Shown: in pieces, positions 58,201-64,000 of the stretch
How positions within the stretch are numbered: position 1 is the first letter of the stretch
Layout of the letters: each line of letters opens with the position of its first letter
Assembly (NCBI GenBank): GCA_020634875.1
Contig: JACKAX010000008.1
Span: forward strand, 1-64,000
Source of the DNA: Anaerolineales bacterium
GTDB lineage: Bacteria; Chloroflexota; Anaerolineae; Anaerolineales; JABWBV01
Direction of reading: 5' to 3'
Length of the DNA: 64,000 bases
Position numbers and translations under genes: made by a program
The notes under the pieces: generated by a model
The model's input: the letters and a program-made list of their open reading frames with translations, nothing else
The model's database searches: none
Told to the model about the DNA's origin: nothing

Positions 58201-59746
58201 CCTGAGTACGTTCCCGTAGTTCTTCTTGAACCTGAAGATACAATTGAGCATTTTCGATGGCTTTGGTGACTTGATTAGCCAGCGTAGTCAGGAGTTGTTC
58301 GTGTTCCTGCGTGTACATTTGTGATGTATAGGATTGGATAGACATCATGCCGATGCAAGTGTGCCCAGCGCGAAACATCGGCACGGCCAGTAGAGACTGA
58401 ACTTCTGGTCCTTCGTAGCCGAAATTATCGGCATTCGTTAGTTGGTCATGGGAGGCATCCCATTCATTTACTCGTAAAGCTTCCTGGTGTGTGGTGACAT
58501 ATCCGGCTAGACCCTGACTCGCAGCATATCTTTCGGTAGGCCAAAGACGATCTCGATCCCACAAATACACATCTTCAATTTCATTTCGGGTTTCGGACAA
58601 TAGAGAAATCACGAAGATTTCCCCTGGAATGAGACGTATGGCCGCGCGGTGGGTGGCTGCGTACACGTTAGGCAGTTCCAAGCTGGCAACAATCTCCTGC
58701 CCCAATTCATATAGGGTGGCAAGGTTTGTACTCTGACGGGCTAAGGTCTCCTCAGCCTGTTTCCGCTCCATCAGATCGGTAATGACAGAAATCGAACCTA
58801 CAAATTCGCCCTTTTGCCACCGGGGAGCGCCTGTGATTAGCACCGGGCGAGGAGTACCATCTCTTTGACGCAAGTAAAGTTCATAGGAGGTCGTTTCACC
58901 GCTTTTTCTTGCCTTGTGAGCGTGGTTTTGTACTTCCAGGTGTTCAGGAAAAACAAACTCGAGGGGACTTTTTCCGATGAGTTCTTCTGGAGTATATCCC
59001 ACCATTTTGGCATAAGCTGGGTTAACAAATTCAAAGGTCCGGGAAGCGTTTGTGACGGTTAACCCTTGCCCCATTGCATTCATCACTTGAATGGCAAAAT
59101 CACGCTGCGTTTCTAGTGCTTCCTCGGCGCGTTTGTGCTCGGAAATGTCCGTAATCAGGTTGAGCAAGTATTCTTCCTGGTTAATGGTTACAATTTCCGC
59201 AGAGATCTGGATTTCGCGCAATTCTCCTGATTTTTTCCGGATCAAGAGTTCCAGGTTGCGGAGCTTTTCCCCACGGTAAAGTTTTTGAATTAACTGTCCG
59301 CGTAAATCCGGTTTTTCCCACATATTTAAAGCTAGGGAAGAATGCCCAATTACCTCCTCCCGCTTGTAGCCAAAGACTTGTAAAAAGGCTTCATTGACTT
59401 CAGTTAAGGTCTCATCGGACAAATTACTGATACAAATTCCAACTGGGCTATTGCGAAAAATCGTCGCGAAGCGGGTCTCACTAGCCCGTAGGTCTTGTTC
59501 CCCCGCTCGTAAGGTAGCTGTATGTTGGCGAATCAAACTGTAAAGTAACAGAGCTGTTACAAGGATATACCCCCAGCCTTTGTACAAACTAATTTTCGTA
59601 AGAAATGTAGGGTCTTGGGTAATCGTGGCAGCAAGTTGGTCGGAAAATAAAATCCACAACCCCCCAATCACCAAATAAATGCCAGCAATTCGGACAGCTC
59701 CCCACTTTTGCTCGAAAGTTGAGGAATTTATGGTGTGCTGATGCAT
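55286..59746 (-). CDS. PAS/GAF multi-sensor HD-GYP phosphodiesterase
   Basis: The 1486-residue protein starts with two membrane helices (about residues 20-40 and 60-80). Two PAS domains (about 90-335), two GAF domains (about 345-715), two more PAS domains (about 730-975) and two more GAF domains (about 985-1295) follow, ending in an HD-GYP domain. HDIGKMGIP (about residue 1360) and HHEKWDGTGYPHGLKG (about 1413) are intact, so it should degrade c-di-GMP. ATG 59746 is chosen because GGAGG lies 6 bases upstream; a TTG at 59758 is possible. Its stop is 84 bases from the GGDEF gene start, so the two opposing enzymes may be co-expressed. Confidence 0.88.
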   Translation of the reverse strand: MHQHTINSSTFEQKWGAVRIAGIYLVIGGLWILFSDQLAATITQDPTFLTKISLYKGWGYILVTALLLYSLIRQHTATLRAGEQDLRASETRFATIFRNSPVGICISNLSDETLTEVNEAFLQVFGYKREEVIGHSSLALNMWEKPDLRGQLIQKLYRGEKLRNLELLIRKKSGELREIQISAEIVTINQEEYLLNLITDISEHKRAEEALETQRDFAIQVMNAMGQGLTVTNASRTFEFVNPAYAKMVGYTPEELIGKSPLEFVFPEHLEVQNHAHKARKSGETTSYELYLRQRDGTPRPVLITGAPRWQKGEFVGSISVITDLMERKQAEETLARQSTNLATLYELGQEIVASLELPNVYAATHRAAIRLIPGEIFVISLLSETRNEIEDVYLWDRDRLWPTERYAASQGLAGYVTTHQEALRVNEWDASHDQLTNADNFGYEGPEVQSLLAVPMFRAGHTCIGMMSIQSYTSQMYTQEHEQLLTTLANQVTKAIENAQLYLQVQEELRERTQAEEELQKRTQDLELINALNEAINRGESLDALLKLLVKRAHEMFSCNDATIYLLSPDEKHIQLHNLTLQTDLIHRLEQVIRHPIPRLQIRIREDGFFAKILNTEQGLLIQDPLVIQQWILEFTETETLPPIVRKSIRRLVPQLYDLLKIRSILAIPLRLEGKNLGILDLSSQGSFSAEALQRLRWIAGQLTAAISRKQAEVELRDSRTRLNNIIDSAMDAIITIDVEQQIVLFNAAAEHMFMLPAADALGQPLSKFIPTRFRQTHEHFFERYSLAQATRRTTRHPLEGIVGLRNNGEEFPCEVSISNVKMENGLLFTAILRDVTKRKQAEEEIRYQARLLSNVSDAIISTDLNFHIKSWNNAAETSYGWSAEEVLGKVTWDVVPTWFLNGTFEQAKGELLQNGFWQGSLRQKCKDGTERTFLCSTTLMYDAFAQPTDMVFVNRDMTETIKHQQEVEAIGRVSAALRTAPTRAEMIPVILDQLSILFRAEATAFTALDPRSREIFVEVARGVLAEVLRPRVHIGEGISGQVLATHSPYLNNHMRPNSLLPGAEALGTSQALVCVPLLAHQQTIGTLWLARELALNEHDLHILVAVADIAANALYRAGLFEQTQQQLERLAILHAMDEAIASSFDVRPTLYILFEQLHSRLNVTAADVYLYNPHSHMLEFTAGSGFYPQGIKYTRFRLGETCTGQTALERQIISIPNFQTYLAENPHPVHQLLETENFVTYFGIPLISKGQIKGVLELFSREAITPDENWLDFLNTLARQVAIAIDNVEMLEGIQRSKLELELAYDATIEGWSRVLDLRDKETEGHSQRVTELTIRLARDLGVPETEIVHIRRGALLHDIGKMGIPDAILLKPDKLNEEEWAIMRQHPSLAYEMLAPIAYLKPALDIPLYHHEKWDGTGYPHGLKGTQIPLAARIFTLADFWDALTSPRPYRQEAWSIEQTLAYLQEKAGTFFDPEIVAAFMRL

Positions 59747-60353
59747 GTCAGCCTCCAATCACAACGCCCTTGCCTATTCGGTTCAGCGTTGTTAGCGCAG
59801 ATAACCTTTTAAATTTAAAGGCCAACGTAATTTACCTTTTATGTGTAACTACCTTGGCAGTGGTCCATTTCAATTCTCTACGGAAGACGCACCCTGTGCA
59901 GAGGTTTGGGCGCAGCCTTTGACTACGCAAAACCTCCAGCCCTTTTCCTCCTCTTTTTTTCAGAACTTTCTCCTTTGTGTGAGTTGTGCCTTTAAGTTCA
60001 ATTATGAAGAGGGAAATGTTTTTTACTCCAAATTCTTGGATGCTTTGGAATGAATGTAATCATACTATGTTTTTTGCCTGAGTGCTTGTGCAGGTTATCT
60101 TGTTCAAAATCACTTGTTACTGCTGGACAAGGTGTTAATTTGCCTGAAATTTGAGCCACCATCCTCCCCGCCTCGCTCAACAAATCATGGGATTGCGCTG
60201 TGTCATGTATAAGCAGACAATCACACCAGGATAGGATGTGTAGGAGGTACAAAAAGGTAAGGGTTTATCGGAAAATGCTAACAAAACGAAATAAAAAAAA
60301 CCCTCCGATCACAGGAAGGCTTTTTTTATTTAATAGAAGTTAGTTCAAATCCT
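59747..60353. other. AT-rich leader region upstream of the HD-GYP gene
   Basis: This 607-base gap has no gene. It contains a hairpin (about 59898-59935) of the form GAGGTTTGGGCGCAG and CTACGCAAAACCTC, followed by a pyrimidine-rich stretch CCCTTTTCCTCCTCTTTTTT, and the terminator at 60293-60330. Otherwise I see nothing. Confidence 0.5.
60293..60330 (-). terminator. Rho-independent terminator after lexA operon
   Basis: On the minus strand AAAAAAAGCCTTCC and GGAGGGTTTTTTTT pair with one G-T wobble around TGTGATC. It lies just past the last gene of the lexA operon. Confidence 0.78.
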
Positions 60354-60680
60354 TTACAGGAAAATAACTTCGTGCCGAATTTTTTCAACTACGATAGGCA
60401 TATCCGCAAAAAATCCCTGATAAGCCAGATGCACTTCATCTCCTGTATCTCTAAACAGCCGGTCTAATGCCGCATAGTTCTCAAGCCAGAAAATCCAGCT
60501 AGAACTAGGACCAGCACCTACTCCATCGCTTGCAGTAATGATCTCCCGGATCCAATCCTGATTTTGAACAACATTGTGCAATTTCCGGGCGTTCTTCCCG
60601 TGTTCAGGCTCAAAGGGATTGGGCCAGTCAAAATCTATGATTAGATAGATACCACTTTTTGGAGGGTGGGTGTCTGCCAT
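60354..60680 (-). CDS. Hypothetical protein in the lexA operon
   Basis: The 108-residue protein has an IYLIIDFDWPNPFEPEHGKN start, then LHNVVQNQDWIREIITASDG and a C-terminal YQGFFADMPIVVEKIRHEVI. The pattern hints at a dimeric alpha/beta-barrel-like fold, but I do not recognise the family. Its start is 15 bases after the lexA stop, so it is probably co-transcribed and under SOS control. No catalytic motif is evident. Confidence 0.6.
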   Translation of the reverse strand: MADTHPPKSGIYLIIDFDWPNPFEPEHGKNARKLHNVVQNQDWIREIITASDGVGAGPSSSWIFWLENYAALDRLFRDTGDEVHLAYQGFFADMPIVVEKIRHEVIFL

Positions 60681-60695
60681 TTTGATATAAAAAGA

Positions 60696-61397
60696 CTAGT
60701 TAACTCGTTGTCCGTCTAATTGGCGGATAACCATGACCACCTTGCCCTGTACGCGGAGGGACTTGGGATCATCAACGTAAATCGGCCCCATGGTGGGGTT
60801 CGCAGGCTGGAGGCGGACACGGTTCTTTTCGCGGAAGAAGTATTTCAGGGTGGTCTCATCCCGATCTTGAAGCCAAACGGCAACCATTTCACCATTTCGG
60901 GCATCCTGTGTCCGCTGCATGATCACGATGTCGCCATCGTTAACCATTGCGTCGATCATCGAGTCTCCTTGTACTTCCAGAGCGAAGAGTTCCGAGGTGT
61001 CGCGGGTGGGAATTAGGCTGCGCGCGACTTCAACCATGCTTTCTGCGTCGTAGTACGAAAAGTCCGATTGCGGCACGGGTACAGGAGCACTCGCCACAAT
61101 CCGACCTACGACCGGGATTTGCAAAAGATTTTGCACCACGGCTTCGATTTCAGCCACAAGTTCTCCGGCGGCATTGCGAAGCAAACGTACCCCGCGCGAG
61201 ACGTTCGAGTCCCGTTCAATGTACCCCATTTCGGTCAATTGATCGAGGTAATAATTCACAACGGAAGTGGAAGAAATATCTGCTGCCTTGCCAATTTCAC
61301 GAATGGAAGGGGGATAGCCGCTATTTTTACTGAAAGAGGCCAGCACTTCCAAAATCTTCTTATGCCGGTCACTCAATCCTTTTTTTCGTCGGGACAT
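60696..61397 (-). CDS. lexA: LexA-family SOS repressor
   Basis: The 233-residue protein has an N-terminal winged helix (DRHKKILEVLASFSKNSGYP, then SIREIGKAADISSTSVVNYY) and an S24 domain. Ser146 (QGDSM) and Lys185 (TTLKYF) are the catalytic pair. At the usual self-cleavage site the sequence is IVASAP, so Ala102 is followed by Ser103, not Gly. An intact SOS box overlaps its promoter, so it should repress itself. AGGAG precedes the ATG at 61397. Confidence 0.9.
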   Translation of the reverse strand: MSRRKKGLSDRHKKILEVLASFSKNSGYPPSIREIGKAADISSTSVVNYYLDQLTEMGYIERDSNVSRGVRLLRNAAGELVAEIEAVVQNLLQIPVVGRIVASAPVPVPQSDFSYYDAESMVEVARSLIPTRDTSELFALEVQGDSMIDAMVNDGDIVIMQRTQDARNGEMVAVWLQDRDETTLKYFFREKNRVRLQPANPTMGPIYVDDPKSLRVQGKVVMVIRQLDGQRVN

Positions 61398-61562
61398 GGG
61401 ATAACTCCTGGGTAAATACCAAAAAATCTTTGCCAACAAATTGTTGAAACAAACCTGTATCAAAAAAAAGAGAGATAAAATATCCACTCTCCCTTTCTTG
61501 AAATGCTTCTTGGTACATTTAACGGTTTTAGTTAAATCCTAAAACTGGTCATTTGTTCTAAG

Positions 61563-61591
61563 ATTATAATGGAACGAACGTTCTGTGTCAA
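61563..61591 (-). promoter_or_regulatory. lexA promoter
   Basis: On the minus strand TTGACA (61586-61591) and TATAAT (61563-61568) are separated by 17 bases, a consensus sigma-A/sigma70 promoter. Transcription would start near 61556, giving a leader of about 160 bases to the lexA ATG. The LexA box at 61572-61583 fills most of the spacer. Confidence 0.82.
61572..61583. promoter_or_regulatory. SOS (LexA) box
   Basis: GAACGAACGTTC matches GAAC-RNRY-GTTC, the Gram-positive-type LexA operator (Cheo box). It lies between the -35 and -10 of the lexA promoter, so bound LexA would block its own transcription. Confidence 0.78.
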
Positions 61592-61627
61592 GCAAATTAT
61601 TTCTGGAAATCCAATGACGTTAAGTGT

Positions 61628-61657
61628 AAAACAGCCTGGAAAGGCCAGGCTGTTTTT
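61628..61657 (-). terminator. Rho-independent terminator after alpha/beta hydrolase
   Basis: Arms AAAACAGCCTGG and CCAGGCTGTTT flank AAAGG, with A-tract on the minus-strand 3' side as T. It lies between the hydrolase stop at 61676 and the lexA promoter. Confidence 0.82.
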
Positions 61658-61675
61658 GTGAAGTGTGCCTCCCAT

Positions 61676-63253
61676 TCAATTTTCCATCTCACCAATGCAA
61701 GTTACGTTCGGTTCGTTGGTTGGCGTTTCCAGAAAGGCTGTAAAAATTCCCCGCGGGCATGGATCGACCACGCTGGCACCGTGCCCAATCCCTGGGAAAT
61801 CGAACATGTAGGCATTGGACAGTGTTTCGGCGGCGTGCCATCCCCAGGCAGGGGGGGTGATCGGGTCGAATTCCCCGTTCAGGATCAGGACGGGAAGATC
61901 GCTGGTAACGGCTTCATTCGCGCTGGCGTCGGCCTGTCCGGCATCCCACAAAGCGCAAATATCGTAGATGATGTTCCCCTGTGCAGAGGTGAGATACATC
62001 CCAGCAAGTTCAGGAAAAGGGGCGAGGGCTTCATGGAAAACATCGGGGGAACTAAAAGCTACTTCTTCGTGACATTGCACGGTCAATTGCATCCCGCGGC
62101 TGGTCAAAGCCATATTTCCGATAACGGAGCCGCGCACCCGGTCAAGCAGGGTAAACTCCCCCTGACTTGCCTCGTAAATAATCTCTGGGAGCAGGTAGCG
62201 AAATTTGCTATCGTACAGGATTTGAAAGATGAGGGAAAGCAAAACACTCCCGTCCGTTTTGGCAGGGTAGGTTTCCCCGGTGAATGGGTTAGTGATTTCG
62301 CTGGTGACGGGGGAATCGTTCAGGTCGGCCACGGTGTCAAAAAGGATGGTTTTCAAATCTGGATAGCTTTCGTTGCAGACCGGATTTGCCGCACAATGTT
62401 CGAACAGCAATTCCAGCGAGCGGTAAAAATTGCCCGGAATGGCTGGATACAAGTCCATATCGGGAGGATAGACCGCTTCCAGAATCACGCTGCGAATGTG
62501 TTCGGGATGGCGGCGCATGACTTCCAGCCCCAGACGTGTTCCATATGACCCACCCCACAAGTTCACCTGCTCGTACCCCAAAGCCTGGCGCAGATCTTCC
62601 ACATCATCCGCACTGCTGGCGCTGTGATATTGGGTCAGGTCGGCAATTTGGCTTAGGCGATCCCGACAAAGTTGCAGACTCTCCAAAATCCGGTCGGTGA
62701 TTTGTGCAGGATCAAGGGTCTCGCCATCTATTTCCAAATCAAATAGGTCAAGTGAGACGCTGTCATATTCCGGGCAATCCAGGGCGGGACGAGAAAGGCC
62801 AATGCCGCGCTGGTCAAACACGACCAAATCTCGCCCGGCATCAAAAACACCCTTCGTCATCGCTTCAAAGCTGAAGCGCATCGGTTCCAGCGCAGCCGTC
62901 CCTGGGCCACCGGATAGATAAATCACTGGATCGGGATAAACTGGTCCACCGGGCCGATGAAAAATCGCCACTGCGAGACGTAAAGTTCGCCCTTCGAGTT
63001 GGTCACGGTTTTCCAGCACGGTCACATATCCGCACGTCACCCCCTCGCCCTCAGTTACATCTTCGGGGAGAATGAAGCGACAGGCCGTGGGTTTGAATGT
63101 TCCCGGCGCGCCAGGTTCCTGATTGAAGGCGGGGAGAGATGTGGGAAGGATTGTGGGTGTTGCCTCTTCAACGGCTGTTGCGGAGGGTGTACAGGCTGTC
63201 AACCCGAATAACAACAAAAGGAAAATTAAGGGGAATAGGTTTCTTGTTTTCAT
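61676..63253 (-). CDS. Exported alpha/beta hydrolase (TAP/proline iminopeptidase-like)
   Basis: The 525-residue lipoprotein has a signal with lipobox (FGLTACTPS), a Thr/Pro-rich linker and an alpha/beta-hydrolase domain. The oxyanion segment is SGGPGTAALEP, the nucleophile motif is WGGSYGTRLGLEVM, and the late acid and His lie in NGEFDPITPP and PGIGHGAS. This layout is that of TAP/SlpD-type tripeptidyl aminopeptidases and proline iminopeptidases. It is probably anchored at the outer face of the membrane. The substrate is unknown. Confidence 0.85.
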   Translation of the reverse strand: MKTRNLFPLIFLLLLFGLTACTPSATAVEEATPTILPTSLPAFNQEPGAPGTFKPTACRFILPEDVTEGEGVTCGYVTVLENRDQLEGRTLRLAVAIFHRPGGPVYPDPVIYLSGGPGTAALEPMRFSFEAMTKGVFDAGRDLVVFDQRGIGLSRPALDCPEYDSVSLDLFDLEIDGETLDPAQITDRILESLQLCRDRLSQIADLTQYHSASSADDVEDLRQALGYEQVNLWGGSYGTRLGLEVMRRHPEHIRSVILEAVYPPDMDLYPAIPGNFYRSLELLFEHCAANPVCNESYPDLKTILFDTVADLNDSPVTSEITNPFTGETYPAKTDGSVLLSLIFQILYDSKFRYLLPEIIYEASQGEFTLLDRVRGSVIGNMALTSRGMQLTVQCHEEVAFSSPDVFHEALAPFPELAGMYLTSAQGNIIYDICALWDAGQADASANEAVTSDLPVLILNGEFDPITPPAWGWHAAETLSNAYMFDFPGIGHGASVVDPCPRGIFTAFLETPTNEPNVTCIGEMEN

Positions 63254-63520
63254 GTTTAATCGATCACTCCCTGTAAGTTCAGAATGTCATTCCGAGGAGG
63301 CTTTGCGACGAGGAATCCCTGTTACGCGATTCTTTTATTTGAGCGTAACAGGGATTCCTCACTTTCGTTCGGAATGACATGTCTTGCAACTGTTGTACGC
63401 CAAACTTCGGAAGTCTTTGGAACCCTTTTGAGATGAGAAATTATTTGCTAACCGGTTTCCGAAGGTCAACAGCAGGCGTTTGGAGACTTCCGAAGTTTTG
63501 GTACTTCATAAGCCTGTTGT
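63254..63520. repeat. Two inverted-repeat elements upstream of the hydrolase
   Basis: The first (63284-63380) pairs ATGTCATTCCGAGGAGGC, AGGAATCCCTGTTACG with CGTAACAGGGATTCCT and CGGAATGACAT. The second (63402-63502) has ends CCAAACTTCGGAAGTC and GACTTCCGAAGTTTTGG, also inverted. Both are TIR-bounded and hold no gene. Confidence 0.65.
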
Positions 63521-64000
63521 CTATCGCACCATTCGCCGCATCATCCAGCCGATCAGGGCGAAGATAACGGCTGAGATCGCCAGAAGGCTCAGGCTGTTTT
63601 GCCAAATCGCGTTCCATTGCAACTGGCGGGTCATGGATAGTCCCAGCAATGCAATGAAGGAATTGGTGGGAACCCAGTCAATTACCCTGACCAAAAGCGG
63701 ACTCCAGGTGCTGGTATCGAAGAATTTCACGAGACTGGCACCAATGATGAGAAACATGACCGGGCCAGCCCAAACGCTGAGCGAGGTCTGTGACTGGGCG
63801 GTGATACCGAGCAGGATGCCAATCCCCACGGAAAGGGTTGCAATGAGCACCACGGCCACAATCGCCAATCCCCAATGAACGATCAGATAATTCGACAGAA
63901 GCAGCACTGTGAATCCAGCTACCAGACAGTAGGTAATCCCGGCTAGCGCTTTTCCGGTGATGACCTGCTGGAAACTCGCCGGGGAAATCAGCAAGGTCTC
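63521..64000 (-). CDS. ABC-2 type transporter permease, truncated by the window edge
   Basis: The 160 or so visible residues are the C-terminal end of a membrane protein: LISPASFQQVITGKALAGIT, then four helices (for example AIVAVVLIATLSVGIGILLG and LSLLAISAVIFALIGW). The pattern of a reentrant SxxxVITGK coupling segment followed by four helices is that of ABC-2 permeases. The N-terminus lies beyond base 64000. The ATPase partner is not visible. Confidence 0.72.
   Translation of the reverse strand, partial: ETLLISPASFQQVITGKALAGITYCLVAGFTVLLLSNYLIVHWGLAIVAVVLIATLSVGIGILLGITAQSQTSLSVWAGPVMFLIIGASLVKFFDTSTWSPLLVRVIDWVPTNSFIALLGLSMTRQLQWNAIWQNSLSLLAISAVIFALIGWMMRRMVR

Noticed and set aside
59890..59950. 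A segment ACGCACCCTGTGCAG, GAGGTTTGGGCGC, ACGCAAAACCTCCAGCC resembling a c-di-GMP-I (GEMM) riboswitch upstream of an HD-GYP gene
   Set aside because: On the plus strand it partly looks like the 3' core GACGCAAAGCCTCCGG, but the gene is on the other strand, and the 5' GCAAACC/GNRA parts are missing. It is better read as a simple imperfect hairpin. A covariance-model search would settle it.

Overview
The window looks like chromosomal DNA of a member of the Chloroflexota, probably an Anaerolineae-type bacterium. This is inferred from gene style, not from a marker gene. Exported proteins and lipoproteins carry long Pro/Thr linkers, there is a lipoprotein WD40 protein and a Tat-exported L,D-transpeptidase, no outer-membrane proteins are seen, and the lexA promoter carries a Gram-positive-type SOS box (GAAC-N4-GTTC). 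Coding density is high, most genes are GC-rich, and no rRNA, tRNA, CRISPR array or recognisable transposase gene was found.

Layout. 0-12.5 kb: housekeeping genes, namely a KimA-like potassium transporter, coaBC and coaX (coenzyme A), a cyclase-family hydrolase, a phosphodiesterase-family enzyme, an RNase H-like protein, a small operon (AAA ATPase, DinB, YdeI-like), an rRNA-methyltransferase-like protein, an SDR, ndk, rsfS and thpR. 12.5-20 kb: a molybdenum-hydroxylase operon on the minus strand, with a FAD/2Fe-2S fusion subunit, a small membrane protein, the molybdopterin subunit, a YqeB-like protein, an MFS exporter and a YqeC-MocA fusion. Several of its stops and starts overlap. 20-24.4 kb: membrane proteins, two tandem secreted paralogues and a secreted protein built from three repeats of about 95 residues. 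24.4-26.8 kb: an AT-rich island with a single 644-residue gene carrying a LexA/S24 autoprotease domain but no DNA-binding head. 27-31 kb: ECF sigma and anti-sigma factors, an ABC exporter and a NERD-FHA fusion. 32-36 kb: L,D-transpeptidase, lipoprotein, Mrp ATPase and a SLOG-like protein. 35.7-39.2 kb: an IrrE-like peptidase and an EVE-like/KAP NTPase, a plausible defence module. 39.2-42 kb: an orphan CpaF-like ATPase, a LuxR-type regulator and a nucleotidyltransferase pair, set among dense intergenic repeats. 42-45.3 kb: a pdhABC operon with a LacI-type operator at its promoter. 45.9-50.3 kb: WD40 lipoprotein, PD-(D/E)XK nuclease, a 36-residue membrane protein and a Crp/Fnr regulator. 50.3-60 kb: MBL hydrolase, SLC13/RCK permease, a TPR-GGDEF cyclase and a giant PAS/GAF/HD-GYP sensor. 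60.3-64 kb: the lexA operon, an exported alpha/beta hydrolase and a truncated ABC-2 permease.

The intergenic DNA is unusually structured. It holds three separate arrays with an exact or near-exact 21-bp period, a four-copy palindromic repeat family in 39.2-42 kb, and several elements of roughly 50-120 bp with terminal inverted repeats. The strongest candidates for undescribed biology are the headless LexA/S24 autoprotease (24.8-26.7 kb), the EVE-like/KAP plus IrrE-like pair (35.7-39.2 kb) and the 21-bp arrays.
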